A stretch of DNA of 64,000 bases from Maribacter halichondriae (GTDB lineage: Bacteria > Bacteroidota > Bacteroidia > Flavobacteriales > Flavobacteriaceae), in assembly GCF_027474825.1 (NCBI RefSeq), contig NZ_CP107030.1:4465003-4529002 (forward strand), written 5' to 3'. The position numbers and the translations under genes are program-made. Shown here one piece after another: positions 27,350 to 37,655 of the stretch. The first letter of the stretch is position 1; every line of letters begins with the position of its first letter. The notes under the pieces were generated by a model. The model saw only the letters and a program-made list of their open reading frames with translations, was not told where the DNA came from and searched no databases.

Positions 27350-27839
27350 AAATCAGATATTGATTGTCATGGGGGTGTCCGGATGTGGAAAAAGCACCAT
27401 CGGAAAGATGCTCGCACATACTTTGGGCGTGCCTTTTTACGATGGCGATGATTACCACTCCGAGAAAAATGTCGAGAAAATGTCTCAAGGCCATCCGCTG
27501 AACGATGACGACCGTAAGAGTTGGCTACAAACCCTTAATCGATTGGCAAAAGATAACCTTAACGAAGGTACCGTTATCTGCTGCTCGGCACTAAAAGAAA
27601 GGTACAGGGCTTTGCTCAATCATTCGATTGAACAACAAATGATCTTTGTTTATTTGGATGGTACATATGAAGAGATTTTCGAAAGGATGCAAAAGAGGAA
27701 AGACCATTTTATGCCGCCAGGTTTACTAAAATCACAATTCGATACCTTAGAACCTCCAATCGATGCGATTCGTGTTTCCATAGCTAAACAACCGAAAGAG
27801 ATCACCTCGGAAATTTTGTCAATTTTGAACAAAAAATAA
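27342..27839 (+). CDS. gntK: Gluconokinase
   Basis: 165 residues. Phosphorylates gluconate to 6-phosphogluconate. P-loop MGVSGCGKSTIG, then FYDGDDYHSEKNVEKMSQG and LNDDDRKSWL are GntK-specific; CSALKERYR and HFMPPGLLKSQFDTLE complete the family pattern. It overlaps miaA by 8 bp and is the last gene of the plus-strand run; a bidirectional terminator follows. No gluconate transporter is nearby. Confidence 0.95.
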   Translation: MIKNQILIVMGVSGCGKSTIGKMLAHTLGVPFYDGDDYHSEKNVEKMSQGHPLNDDDRKSWLQTLNRLAKDNLNEGTVICCSALKERYRALLNHSIEQQMIFVYLDGTYEEIFERMQKRKDHFMPPGLLKSQFDTLEPPIDAIRVSIAKQPKEITSEILSILNKK

Positions 27840-27868
27840 AGGCATCCGTATATTTTACGAATGCCTTA
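27839..27868. terminator. Bidirectional terminator between gntK and rprY-like gene
   Basis: AAGGCATCCGTA and TACGAATGCCTT form a 12-bp stem with one mismatch and an A/T-rich border on each side, between convergent genes. Confidence 0.85.
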
Positions 27869-27889
27869 ATATAAATATTGTAATAGTTA

Positions 27890-28600
27890 TTATTCCTCGT
27901 TCTTCACGACAAGTCGGAAGCCTTCTCCGTGAATGTTCAATATTTCCACACTGTCGTCAACTTTTAGATATTTTCGCAGTTTGGCAATATATACGTCCAT
28001 ACTTCTGGAAGTGAAATAATTATCGTCTCTCCAGATTTTTGTCAAGGCCAGCTCACGCGGCATCAAATCATTTTCGTGAAGCGCCAACAAACGCAACAAT
28101 TCATTCTCTTTCGGCGAAAGCTTTATCGCCTCAGTATCTTTATATTTTAAAAATCTTAGCTTAGAATTCAAATGAAAATTACCTATTTTGAATTCGAATT
28201 TCTTGCTATCGGCAAGTGTGTTAGAAGCTTTACGTTGAAGTATCGCTTTAAGTTTCATTAAAAGTACTTCCGAATCAAAAGGTTTGTTCAAATAATCATC
28301 TGCACCGGCCTTATACCCCTTTAGCACATCTTCTTTCATCGTTTTCGCGGTGAGAAAGACAATCGGTACATTTTCGTTTTTCTCACGAATTTCTTTGGCC
28401 AACGTAAAACCATCTTTGTAGGGCATCATAACATCCAAAATACAGATATCGTAATTATCCTTTTTGAACTTCTCAAATCCTTCCATCCCATTTTTGGCCA
28501 AGGTGACGTCAAAATCATTCATTGACAAATAGTCTTTTAAGACAATACCGAAATTGGGGTCGTCCTCTACCAAAAGAATCTTCTTGTTTATTGTTTCCAT
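27890..28600 (-). CDS. rprY: OmpR-family response regulator, RprY-like
   Basis: 236 residues. Receiver with LLVEDD, phospho-acceptor Asp in ICILDVMMP and Lys in YLNKPFD; winged-helix DNA-binding domain from about residue 135 (LSPKENELLRLL, YFTSRSMDVYIAKLRKYL). It lies 6 bp downstream of the sensor kinase gene, as in the RprX/RprY pair known from Bacteroides, which has been linked to sodium and stress responses. The gene symbol is by resemblance and context. Confidence 0.88.
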   Translation of the reverse strand: METINKKILLVEDDPNFGIVLKDYLSMNDFDVTLAKNGMEGFEKFKKDNYDICILDVMMPYKDGFTLAKEIREKNENVPIVFLTAKTMKEDVLKGYKAGADDYLNKPFDSEVLLMKLKAILQRKASNTLADSKKFEFKIGNFHLNSKLRFLKYKDTEAIKLSPKENELLRLLALHENDLMPRELALTKIWRDDNYFTSRSMDVYIAKLRKYLKVDDSVEILNIHGEGFRLVVKNEE

Positions 28601-28606
28601 AATTTT

Positions 28607-30193
28607 TTATATTAAGGGTAATTTTATGAAGAATGTGCTTCCTTTATCTTTTTCACTTTCGGCATAAACTTCCCCTTGATGATCGTCAACTATTTTCTTT
28701 ACGTAGGCAAGCCCGAGGCCGTGCCCTTTAACATTATGTATATCTCCTGTATGTTCTCTATAGAATTTTTCAAAAACCTTTTTTAGTACCGCCTTGCTCA
28801 TCCCCGAACCTTGATCCTTTACTCTAATAATAATGTTGTTTTTGACCACTTCTGTGAAAACATCGATTTTTGGTGCCTCCTCAGAATACTTTACCGCATT
28901 ATCAAGTATGTTTACCACAACGTTGGTAAAATGCATTTCATTGGCCAAAACTTCGCGTCTCTCAGCGTCTAAATGCGTTTCAATGTATCCTCCTCGATCG
29001 GCCACAATAAGTTCAACGTGGGCAATAGCATCTTGTATTATGTCGTGAACATCAACCCTATCCTTACTAATATCCAACTGGTTCTTTTCCAGTTTCGATA
29101 TTCGGAGCACGTTTTCGACTTGGGCATGCATGCGTTTGTTCTCGTCACGTATCATTCCCAAATAACGCATCACTTTCTCCTTATCATCGATAATCTTAGG
29201 ATTTCTAATCGCTTCTACGGCCAAGTTTATCGTCGCTATCGGTGTTTTGAACTCGTGCGTCATGTTATTGATGAAATCCGATTTTATTTCGGAAATCTGT
29301 TTCTGCCGAATCAACTGATAAATTGCCCCAGAATACGCTATAACAATAACCAGAGTGAACAACAGGGACAAAAGGGCCATTTTCAAAATCGATTCCAACA
29401 AGAATTTCTTCTTTTTCGGAAAAGAGATGAGAAGTGAAAAATCAGAATCCCCATCACTATCCCTGAAAATCGGTGCTTTGAATACAGTCGAAAGCGTAGG
29501 CTTGAACTTTTTTGATTTTACCTTTGTAGGCAATCCGTTACTGTATACGCCGTATTCATAATCTATTTTCAGTCCTCTATTTTCCAATTCACGTCCTAAC
29601 AATAACTCGATTTCTTGCTTGGACACCCTTTTATGGATCGGAACCTTTTTTGCATGTTCTTTGAAGACATCCTTGAACTGAGCTTCCTTTATTGCAGACC
29701 AGTCACCAATTTTTTCAAATTTTTCCATGGGCGTGAGCTTGTAAGAGCGCCCGTCAAGTCCATAGTCTTCCTTTAATATTACTTTACTCCGTCGACTGGT
29801 ATAATTCTTGATCGTCGTACTATCAAAACCACTATTATTATCAAAGAACGTAGAGGCAATATTATAGTCCTCTTCTAAAATGCCATGTTGATACAGTTCA
29901 ATCTCGTTCGAATTAAGATCCCGCTCAACGTACATAAAGCTTCCGAAAGAACCTGATTTCGGATCGCCCAAACTGTCATTCTGCGTTATGAAGCGCTCTA
30001 TATAATCTTTGGTCTCCCTTTGGGCGATTTTCTCGGTAACGGTAATCAAGACTTCAGAAATTGTTCTTGAGAATTGTTCTTCCTTGTCCTCAACGGACTG
30101 TTTAATCCAAAAACCTTGAACAAAGATGATACCTATAAGAGAGAGGCTCATCAAGATTACCAATAGAACAAACAACCTCTTATTCATCTTCAA
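28607..30193 (-). CDS. rprX: Two-component sensor histidine kinase, RprX-like
   Basis: 528 residues; an ATG two codons in (30187) is equally possible. An N-terminal membrane helix (LFVLLVILMSLSLIGIIFV), a periplasmic domain of about 230 residues, a second helix near 275-295 (LLSLLFTLVIVIAYSG), then HisKA with His at about residue 313 (NNMTHEFKTPIATI) and an ATPase domain (VVNILDNAVKYS, GSGMSK, GHGLGLAYVKKI). Forms an operon with the RprY-like regulator downstream. The periplasmic ligand is unknown. Confidence 0.9.
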   Translation of the reverse strand: MKMNKRLFVLLVILMSLSLIGIIFVQGFWIKQSVEDKEEQFSRTISEVLITVTEKIAQRETKDYIERFITQNDSLGDPKSGSFGSFMYVERDLNSNEIELYQHGILEEDYNIASTFFDNNSGFDSTTIKNYTSRRSKVILKEDYGLDGRSYKLTPMEKFEKIGDWSAIKEAQFKDVFKEHAKKVPIHKRVSKQEIELLLGRELENRGLKIDYEYGVYSNGLPTKVKSKKFKPTLSTVFKAPIFRDSDGDSDFSLLISFPKKKKFLLESILKMALLSLLFTLVIVIAYSGAIYQLIRQKQISEIKSDFINNMTHEFKTPIATINLAVEAIRNPKIIDDKEKVMRYLGMIRDENKRMHAQVENVLRISKLEKNQLDISKDRVDVHDIIQDAIAHVELIVADRGGYIETHLDAERREVLANEMHFTNVVVNILDNAVKYSEEAPKIDVFTEVVKNNIIIRVKDQGSGMSKAVLKKVFEKFYREHTGDIHNVKGHGLGLAYVKKIVDDHQGEVYAESEKDKGSTFFIKLPLI

Positions 30194-30269
30194 GTAAAAT
30201 TAAAGATTTAACATCTAGAAAATTGTACGTTTAACCTAACCTTAACAAAAATGTTAAAATCGCCGAAAC

Positions 30270-30852
30270 TCAGCTATATTCAAGCAGGCGCTTGTGAAGG
30301 TATTCGATTTTCGACTTCGTTTTTTCCAAATCGACGTTCTCGATCACGAAATCGGATAAGGGTATTTTTTTCGCATCATCCCATTGAGCTCCCATTCTTG
30401 TCAAAATGACCTCTTTTGAAGTCTGATCTCTTTTCAATATACGATGTAACCGCAACTCCTTTGGAGCGGTAATCAAAATGACCTTATCGTAAAAGTCTTG
30501 TAGTCCGTTTTCGAACATAATGGCCGTTTCTTGGATGACGTAGGGAAATTCCTTTTTTTGCCCATTTCAAAAAGTGTTTTCGCACGGCCGGATGAACAAT
30601 GGCGTTCAATTTTGATAATCTTTCAGGGTTATCGAATACCATTTCGGCAATATAAGGGCGATTTAGTTTTTTCTCAATGTAGGCCTTTGGCCCTAAAAGG
30701 TCAACAATGGCTTTTCTTAATTTTTTGGAAGATTGCATCAAACGTTTTGCTTGACGATCTGATTCGTAAACCGGCACTCCGAGATCGGAGAACATTTTTG
30801 CTACGGTGGATTTACCGCTGCCGATACCGCCTGTCAGCCCAACTATCATCAT
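30270..30852 (-). CDS. coaE: Dephospho-CoA kinase, frameshifted
   Basis: Final step of coenzyme A synthesis. Restored length is 193 residues. P-loop GLTGGIGSGKST; then ESDRQAKRLM and IVHPAVRKHFLKWA. At the plus-strand T7 run 30553-30559 one base appears extra: as given the first frame ends at 30484 in nonsense, and the rest continues from MFENGLQDF in another frame. Removing one base joins WAKK to EFPYVIQETAIMFENGL, the expected family sequence. coaE is essential in most bacteria, so a sequencing error is likely. It overlaps the YbbR gene by 4 bp. Confidence 0.9.
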
Positions 30853-31808
30853 TCTCGCCTAATTATATATTCGACCTGTTCTTCGTTCAAACTGACATGT
30901 TGCACATTATTTGGCCGTTTACCGATTGATAACTGCAGAATACTCGAACTGGAATCCTTTATGGAACTGTAATCGGCAATAACCTGAAAATCGGCATCAG
31001 TGATATCTTTCAACACGTCAATTTTGGCCTTCACTACGATAGAAACTTGATTCGGAAAGGTCCGAATTTCAGTTCCTTTCGGCAAATTGACCACTTTTAC
31101 CGGTACTTTCAAAACCTTTTCCGAAAAGCGGGCCACCCTTCCTTTAAGAATAACATGGGTCGTCGAAAAGGTGGTGTTTTTTAAATCAGGGAAAATTTGT
31201 ATGTCCGCCCCACGAGAAAAATCGGAGGTCAAGTCGGTCAAATTCAATTCTTCGGTCCTTGCTTCAGTTATTGTGTCAATTTCGCGCAACGGGCCCTTAA
31301 TCGTTATAATATTGGGTTCAACCACCAACTCGCCGTCAAGAAGATAGTTTTGAGCCAGATTCAGCAGGATTCTTGGTCTTACGGGGATAACTTTTGTACC
31401 CAATTCCAGAAAATCAAAATAGATGGGTTCGTTATCCATTTCAAGCAGGGCCATTGAGCCCGGTAATTGTTTTTCAATTTGCGCCCTATAGGTTGCTGCA
31501 GGAATAAAAAAACCTGTATCTCCTTTTTGAACTTGGGCTAAATCCACTACTACCTTTTTGTTCTTCAACAGATTAAATCTCAAAAACTGGAAGCCACCTG
31601 CCCTTACTCTTAGATTGACCTCTTCCCGAGAAGCCTTTCCCAATAAATAATTTTCAGGAATATTTGTGAATTGTAAGTCAAAAGTCGCATTATCAGTATA
31701 TGTTTCTGAAAGTTGGCTGATAAACCATGCCGTAGCCGAACACAAAAGAAATATCAAAAATAGTTTGACTTTTCTTTTTTTTAATGCGTTTCTTATTTTG
31801 CCTATCAC
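30849..31808 (-). CDS. YbbR-like domain-containing protein
   Basis: 319 residues with one N-terminal membrane helix (VKLFLIFLLCSATAWFI) after a basic stretch, followed by an extracytoplasmic region of YbbR-like beta domains. In Firmicutes YbbR (CdaR) regulates the CdaA diadenylate cyclase; in Bacteroidota the role is unproven. It overlaps coaE by 4 bp and the upstream glycosyltransferase by 4 bp, so the three are translationally coupled. Confidence 0.82.
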   Translation of the reverse strand: MIGKIRNALKKRKVKLFLIFLLCSATAWFISQLSETYTDNATFDLQFTNIPENYLLGKASREEVNLRVRAGGFQFLRFNLLKNKKVVVDLAQVQKGDTGFFIPAATYRAQIEKQLPGSMALLEMDNEPIYFDFLELGTKVIPVRPRILLNLAQNYLLDGELVVEPNIITIKGPLREIDTITEARTEELNLTDLTSDFSRGADIQIFPDLKNTTFSTTHVILKGRVARFSEKVLKVPVKVVNLPKGTEIRTFPNQVSIVVKAKIDVLKDITDADFQVIADYSSIKDSSSSILQLSIGKRPNNVQHVSLNEEQVEYIIRRE

Positions 31809-32821
31809 ACTGCGTTGGGAGTTTTAAAAAACAGTTTAGGGAACAATTCCTCTGGGGTTCTTTTACTAAAATTAACCCAAATAGTTGATTTTAAAAAACC
31901 GTAGCCATAACCAAAGAACTGAATTATCACCGCGATTATGGATAGCGCAGCAATTCTAAGTCTTCGGGTCTTCAACCACGAATCGATAAATATCACAAAG
32001 AAGTATACACCGAACATGCGCAAGGGCAATCGAATACCGGAAAACCAAAGTATAAAAGCTAGAATGAATCCTATGCAGAACATTGTGGGAAACCAATAGG
32101 TGATCTTAGCGGTACGAGGATGCCATTTATTTAAAATCGGCCGCACCATACCAAACTTTTTGACCTGGGTATAAAACTTGTTCCAATCAATCCGACGTTT
32201 GTGGTATACAAAGGCTTCGGGAATCAATTTGGTCGCATATCCTTTATTCCAAATCCGAATGGTAAGGTCCGGGTCTTCCCCAGGGTGTATGTTGCCATAA
32301 CCTCCTACATCTTCAAATGCCTTTTTTGAAATTCCCATGTTGAAACTTCTTGGCTGAAACTTACCGATCGCCTTCTTATTGCCACGAATACCACCCGTGG
32401 TCAAAAGGGACGTCATCGCATAATTTATTGCTTTCTGAACCGCGGAAAAAGACTCGTGCGCGGCATCAGGACCTCCATAGCAGTGCACAAAATCTTTCGA
32501 AAGTGAATCATCCGCTTCCTGTAAATATTGCGGGGGCATAATACAGTCCGAATCCAAGATGACAAAATAGTTGCCTTTGGCCCGCTCCATACCGTAATTT
32601 CGCGAATCGCCAGGACCGGAATTCGGCTTCCGATAATAGGAAATAGTGAGCTTATCGTTAAATTTTTCAATGACTTCTTTCGAATCTTTCGTAGATCCAT
32701 CTTCAACGATAACGACTTCGAAAGGCTTGCTGTAGGTTTGCGCGACTAGACTCTCCAACAACTCGCGAATCTCTTCGGGTCGATTATAAACGGGGATGAT
32801 AAAAGAAAAGAATAGATTCAT
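31805..32821 (-). CDS. Family 2 glycosyltransferase, membrane-anchored
   Basis: 338 residues. N-terminal GT-A fold: FIIPVYNRPEEIRELLESL, the nucleotide-binding VEDGSTKDS and a DxD-type LDSDCIMP; GEDPDLTIRIW follows near residue 200. The C-terminal 90 residues have two to three membrane helices. It transfers sugars to a lipid or polysaccharide acceptor that cannot be inferred. A -7-like box TATCTTCG (minus strand, 32827-32834) lies just upstream, so it probably heads the operon with ybbR and coaE. Confidence 0.9.
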   Translation of the reverse strand: MNLFFSFIIPVYNRPEEIRELLESLVAQTYSKPFEVVIVEDGSTKDSKEVIEKFNDKLTISYYRKPNSGPGDSRNYGMERAKGNYFVILDSDCIMPPQYLQEADDSLSKDFVHCYGGPDAAHESFSAVQKAINYAMTSLLTTGGIRGNKKAIGKFQPRSFNMGISKKAFEDVGGYGNIHPGEDPDLTIRIWNKGYATKLIPEAFVYHKRRIDWNKFYTQVKKFGMVRPILNKWHPRTAKITYWFPTMFCIGFILAFILWFSGIRLPLRMFGVYFFVIFIDSWLKTRRLRIAALSIIAVIIQFFGYGYGFLKSTIWVNFSKRTPEELFPKLFFKTPNAV

Positions 32822-32883
32822 TTACACGAAGATACGCTGCTGTATCTCAAATCATTAAAAATGTGATTAAGTCGACGTGGCAT

Positions 32884-32915
32884 GTTCGAGATTCCTCCCG
32901 TCTAGGAATGACAAA
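32884..32915. repeat. Intergenic repeat fragment (GAGATTCCTCCC / GGAATGACA)
   Basis: TTCGAGATTCCTCCCG followed by TCTAGGAATGACAAAA resembles the dispersed GAGATTCCTCCC...GGAATGACA repeats seen in many Bacteroidota intergenic regions. It lies between the glycosyltransferase and fabI genes. Confidence 0.45.
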
Positions 32916-32916
32916 A

Positions 32917-33729
32917 TTACTTCGAGAAATAATCCATGACCTCCTTGCTCACACCGGTATTGGAAAAACCACCGTCATGGAAAAGGTTCTGCATGGTCAC
33001 CTTCTTGGTTAGATCGGAAAACAAGGTAACCGTGTAATCTGCACATTCGAGCGCGGTCGCATTGCCCAATGGGGACATTTTGTCGGCATAACTTATAAAT
33101 CCGTCAAAGCCTTTCACCCCTTGTCCGGCCGTAGTGGGCGTGGGAGACTGTGAAATAGTGTTCACCCGTACCTTCTTTTCCTTTCCGAAGAAATATCCAA
33201 AACTTCGGGCTACCGATTCTAGGTAAGCCTTGTTATCGGCCATATCATTATAGTCTGGGAAGGTACGTTGTGCCGCCATATAGGTCAAGGCCACGATACT
33301 GCCCCATTCCGCCATGGCATCTGCTTTGAACAAAGTCTGCATCACCCTATGAAATGAAAGTGCGGAAATATCCCACCCTTTATGCGAAAAATCATAGTTC
33401 TGATCGGTATAGGCCCTTCCTTTTCTCACGTTTACCGACATTCCGATAGAATGCAGCACAAAATCAAGTTTTCCACCCAAAATCTCTACCGACTGATCTA
33501 CCAAATTGCTCAAGTCTTCTTCGCTCGTCGCATCGGCAGGAATAATTTCAGATCCGGTTTGCTCGGCTAGTTCTTTTATTTGGCCCATGCGCATGGCAAT
33601 CGGTGCATTGGTCAAAACGAAAGTTCCACCCTCTTCGTGTACCCGTTTAGCTGTTTTCCAGGCTATGGAATTCGAATCCAAAGCACCAAAAATAATTCCT
33701 CTTTTTCCCTTTAATAAATTGTACGCCAT
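32917..33729 (-). CDS. fabI: Enoyl-[acyl-carrier-protein] reductase FabI
   Basis: 270 residues. Final reduction in each round of type II fatty acid synthesis, using NADH. Short-chain dehydrogenase fold with KGKRGIIFGALDSNSIAW, HSIGMS, and the FabI catalytic pair Tyr and Lys six residues apart in PDYNDMADNKAYLES. The C-terminal GNATALECADYTVTLFSDL is typical. Complete, with a perfect -7 box upstream (33760-33767). Confidence 0.97.
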   Translation of the reverse strand: MAYNLLKGKRGIIFGALDSNSIAWKTAKRVHEEGGTFVLTNAPIAMRMGQIKELAEQTGSEIIPADATSEEDLSNLVDQSVEILGGKLDFVLHSIGMSVNVRKGRAYTDQNYDFSHKGWDISALSFHRVMQTLFKADAMAEWGSIVALTYMAAQRTFPDYNDMADNKAYLESVARSFGYFFGKEKKVRVNTISQSPTPTTAGQGVKGFDGFISYADKMSPLGNATALECADYTVTLFSDLTKKVTMQNLFHDGGFSNTGVSKEVMDYFSK

Positions 33730-33759
33730 GTTCTAGGTCTCTAATGGTTTTGTTGATTT

Positions 33760-33767
33760 CAAAGATA
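33760..33767 (-). promoter_or_regulatory. -7 promoter box for fabI
   Basis: The minus strand reads TATCTTTG, a perfect TANNTTTG match 31 bases before the fabI ATG. Confidence 0.6.
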
Positions 33768-33775
33768 TTTAAAAA

Positions 33776-33796
33776 GTACGAAGTACGAGGTACGAA
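33776..33796. repeat. Three tandem GTACGAA heptamers
   Basis: GTACGAA-GTACGAG-GTACGAA in direct tandem, upstream of fabI and downstream of recN. Probably a small tandem or dispersed intergenic repeat. Confidence 0.6.
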
Positions 33797-33851
33797 ATTC
33801 GAAATGCTATCTTTTTGAAAGCTTGTACAATGGTACTTGTTCGCCGAAAAC

Positions 33852-35503
33852 TCAATTTAACAATTGTCTTGCATGTGCCATCGCAGAATCGGAAAGGTTC
33901 TTACCATCCAACATTTCGGCAAGTTCCACTACCCTTTCATCATCGTTCAGCTTTTTCATTTTGGTATTGGTAACCTCTGCGTTCTCATCCTTGAAAACCT
34001 TAAAATGATGATCTCCCTTCGATGCTACCTGCGGAAGATGGGTAATACTGAACACTTGCATGCTCGAACTCATTTGATGCATGATTTCACCCATTCTATT
34101 CGAAATCTCTCCGGATACCCCGGTATCTATTTCATCGAACATCATCGTAGGAAGGCTTTCATATTTACCCAGAATAGCCTTGATTGTGAGCATAATACGA
34201 GAAAGCTCTCCCCGGAAGCTACCTTTTTCAATTCGCCATAGGCCGTTCCCTTGTTTGCGGAGAATAAAAAGACTAGTTCGTCCTTGCCGTTTCTATTGAA
34301 TTCTTTTGAGGGCTCCATCTCTATTTTGAACTGCGCATTGGGCATACCTAAGGACGCCAAACTACTTTCCAGTTGTTTCTTTAGGTCGGGTATAACCTTG
34401 TTTCTTGCCTTTCTTAAAAGAACGGCCGTATTCTCCAACTCCTTTTCAAGTTTCACAAGTTCTTGCTGTTTGGCTTCAATCCTTGACTCAAGATCGGCCG
34501 TTTCGGAAACTTTTTCAGACAACGCTTCCTTAATTTCCAAAAGTGCCCCAATATCGGCGGCACCGTGTTTTTTTTGTAAATCGTAAAGCAGCTGTAGTTT
34601 ACCATTGATTTCTTCCAATAAAAGAGGATTGGCCTCGATACCACCTTCCAGAGATTCCAATTCACTGGTGATATCGTCCATTTCAATAAAAACGGATTGT
34701 ATACGCTCATTGAGTGCCGCGTATTTTTTTCCGTAACTAGATAATCTAGAGGATGCTTGTTTCAACTCGGATAACAAGTGTAGTATACCTATTTCATCGT
34801 TGTTTACCAGTTGATGCCCTTTTGAGAGTTGCTCCAGTATGGTCTCGACATTGTTCAACTGTTCATGTTCCGATTCTAATTCCTCTTGGATACCTGGCCG
34901 TAGGGGAGCTTTTTCCAATTCCTCCAAAAGAAAGGTGTTATAATCCAATTCTTTGATTTCGTCGGACTGTCTTTTGATAAGTCCGTTCAAGTCTTTTGAA
35001 GTCCTGTTGTAGCTGTCGAGTATATCGGCGTACTCCGTTAGTACACTTTGATTTTCCGCCAGGGCATCGATAACCTTGAACTGAAAATCATTATCCGCCA
35101 ATTGCAAGGTTTGATGCTGCGAATGCACATCGATCAAACGACTTCCCAATCGGGAAAGGACATCCAGGGTCACGGGAGTGTCGTTCACAAAAGCCCTTGA
35201 TTTTCCACTAGGAAGAATTTCACGCCTAAGAATAGTGCGGCTTTCATAATCAAGATCATTATCCTTAAAAAAATCGGCTAAACTGTATTTTCCGATTTCG
35301 AAATCGGCCTCGATAATGCATTTTTGGTCGGTATCACGTAGTGAGGAAAGTTCGGCACGCTTACCCAAGACCAATGAAAGTCCGCCCAAAAGAATGGATT
35401 TACCAGCTCCCGTCTCTCCGGTAATAACCGTAAAACCGGCATTGAACCGAACATCAAGATGGTCGATAAGCGCATAATTCTTTATGGATAGGTGTACAAG
35501 CAC
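33852..35503 (-). CDS. recN: DNA repair protein RecN, frameshifted
   Basis: Restored length is 550 residues, normal for RecN, an SMC-like ATPase for double-strand-break repair. The N-terminal Walker A is ITGETGAGKSI; a long coiled coil follows; the C-terminal part has MFDEIDTGVSG (Walker B) and FSITHLPQVAS. At the plus-strand C4 run 34210-34213 one base appears missing: the frame leaves VASGE into nonsense, while restoring one G gives VASGGELSRIMLTIK, the ABC signature. Likely a sequence error. Confidence 0.92.
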
Positions 35504-35554
35504 AACTTAAGAAGTTAGTGCGGTAAAGATAATGAAGTAATGGAATTTAAAAGA

Positions 35555-36448
35555 TCAATATTTTATTTCGTTCCAAGTACTGGAGTAGAGCGGTGCGATA
35601 TTATTCAATGTTTCCTTTAATTTGACCACATCTACTTTAGGGCCATCGGAAAAGATATTCCGGATTTCTTCCGATTTTGCATCGAAAAACGTGGAAATCA
35701 AAAAAGCGTTCGGCCTTCTTTTGATCATGGTCTGAAAGAGATTCATCGTACCGGCGATTACCTGTTTTCCAGTACTGTTGTTGTCTGCCAAGATATCAAG
35801 TCCCTTTCTGTGGTAATTGTACATGGCCACTCTGTATTCACGATAGGTGTTCGACATTAAATTATCGACAAGATCGAAACGACTGCGGTCGTTATCCGTA
35901 GTATGGTTCCACCCTGAGGAATTACTTCCCTGAGCCTGGGTAACTATTTTTTGGGCAGTTCTAAAATGTTCAGATCCACCTTCCAATGAAAAAGTATCAG
36001 CATCCAATCCAAGAATTATATAGACGTAGTAGGCGATTACACTTACCAAATTCGATTCGTAGACGTTCTCATTAAAAATCAAGGGTTGAAATTCAATATA
36101 CTCGAAACTTAACTTGTTGTCTTTATAATTGAAGACGGAGGTTTCATACGCGGCATTATAAACAGGGCGCGATGATTGTACTTGCAATGTACCCTTGAAT
36201 CTATTTGACTCATACTCCGTGATCGTAATGAACATTTGAGCGTTTACTCTTTCATTCTCCTTGTAGACACGATTTGTCCATTTATTCTTGTTCACCAAAT
36301 CATTTAGGGAACGCTCGAGCGTCTTAAATATCTGTTGGTTGGTTTGTGAAACCTGATCGGAGTTTACCGTAACTACGCAATTCAGTTCTTGCGCATGTGA
36401 AAACACAGCAAAAACAAAAAACAAGAATGTACAAACTATGTTACGCAT
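35555..36448 (-). CDS. porD: PorD-family (DUF4835) protein
   Basis: 297 residues from MRNIVCTFLFFVF; the frame from 36469 extends into coaBC. A signal peptide ending at SHAQELNC is followed by the DUF4835 pattern (ITITEYESNRFKG, AYYVYIILGLDADTFS). NCBI-style naming links this family to PorD of the type IX secretion system; the exact role is unproven. It overlaps the end of coaBC by 8 bp. Confidence 0.85.
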   Translation of the reverse strand: MRNIVCTFLFFVFAVFSHAQELNCVVTVNSDQVSQTNQQIFKTLERSLNDLVNKNKWTNRVYKENERVNAQMFITITEYESNRFKGTLQVQSSRPVYNAAYETSVFNYKDNKLSFEYIEFQPLIFNENVYESNLVSVIAYYVYIILGLDADTFSLEGGSEHFRTAQKIVTQAQGSNSSGWNHTTDNDRSRFDLVDNLMSNTYREYRVAMYNYHRKGLDILADNNSTGKQVIAGTMNLFQTMIKRRPNAFLISTFFDAKSEEIRNIFSDGPKVDVVKLKETLNNIAPLYSSTWNEIKY

Positions 36449-37646
36449 GGAGTCTTTCGATGATTTCATTTAAAATGTCCGAAGCAACATCTGCCTTGGT
36501 CTTTAAATCAAACGGTTTTATCTGAAAATTCTTATCTATAAAAGTGATTTTGTTCGTAGTTCCGCCAAAACCGGCCCCAGAATCATTGAGGGAATTCAAA
36601 ACGATGGCGTCAAGGTTCTTTTTCTTGAGCTTGACCTTGGCATTTTCAACTTCATTTTCGGTCTCGAGGGCAAAGCCTACTAAAAACTGATTTTCTTTTT
36701 GCTCGCCTAAAGATAAAAGAATGTCTTTGTTCTTGACCAGTTCGATAGTCAGTTCCTTATCCTTCTTTTTTATTTTTTGGTCCGCAACGGTTTTGGGACG
36801 ATAGTCCGCTACTGCGGCCGCACAAATAACAATATCCGAATTCTTGTAATACATATGGGTCGATTCAAACATTTCGTCGGCGGACATAACCCTAATCAAT
36901 TCAATACTTGAATTGTCGATGGATAAATGGGAAGGCCCTAAAACCAAAACAACCTCAGCACCGAGATTGGAAGCAGCTTTGGCCAGCTCATACCCCATGG
37001 TACCCGATGAGTGGTTTCCCACGAAACGAACCGGGTCAATCGGTTCGTACGTCGGCCCGGCCGTAATCAGTACTTTTTTACCAGTTAGGGGCAATCCTTC
37101 GGAAAGGTAATTTTCTATAAATTTTAAAATAGCTTCTGGTTCGGCCATTCTGCCTTCACCGTGCAATCCACTTGCCAATTCCCCCGAAGTTGCTGGAATC
37201 ATACTATTCCCAAAGGATTGTAACTTTTCTAAGGATGCCTTGGTGGAAGGATGTTTGTACATGTCCAAATCCATCGCAGGGGCGAAAAAAACCTTGCATT
37301 TTGCGGAAAGATAGGTTGCTAGCAATAAATTATCGCAGGCACCATTGGCCATTTTTGAAAGGGTGTTCGCCGTGGCCGGCGCTATAAGCATCAAATCGGC
37401 CCAAAGACCTAATTCTACGTGGTTGTTCCAGTCCGTTGTATTGTTCTCTTCCTTCACAAAAGACGTCAATACGGGATTCTTGGAAAGTGTTGCCAAGGTA
37501 AGGGGAGAAACGAAAGAACTGGCACTTTCTGTCAAAATCACTTTGACATGGGCACCAGCTTTAATCAATAAACGAACGAGAAAGGTCGTCTTGTAAGCAG
37601 CTATCCCTCCAGTAATGCCTAAAAGGATGTTTTTACCGCTCAACAT
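36441..37646 (-). CDS. coaBC: Bifunctional phosphopantothenoylcysteine decarboxylase/phosphopantothenate-cysteine ligase
   Basis: 401 residues carrying both CoA synthesis activities. The N-terminal CoaC flavoprotein half has GITGGIAAYKT and the catalytic His in NNHVELGLWAD, then APATANTLSKMANG. The C-terminal CoaB half starts near residue 185 with VLITAGPTYEPIDPVRF and NHSSGTMG. Complete. Lies between the omega-subunit gene (9 bp) and porD (8-bp overlap). Confidence 0.97.
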   Translation of the reverse strand: MLSGKNILLGITGGIAAYKTTFLVRLLIKAGAHVKVILTESASSFVSPLTLATLSKNPVLTSFVKEENNTTDWNNHVELGLWADLMLIAPATANTLSKMANGACDNLLLATYLSAKCKVFFAPAMDLDMYKHPSTKASLEKLQSFGNSMIPATSGELASGLHGEGRMAEPEAILKFIENYLSEGLPLTGKKVLITAGPTYEPIDPVRFVGNHSSGTMGYELAKAASNLGAEVVLVLGPSHLSIDNSSIELIRVMSADEMFESTHMYYKNSDIVICAAAVADYRPKTVADQKIKKKDKELTIELVKNKDILLSLGEQKENQFLVGFALETENEVENAKVKLKKKNLDAIVLNSLNDSGAGFGGTTNKITFIDKNFQIKPFDLKTKADVASDILNEIIERLHA

Positions 37647-37655
37647 AATACTAAA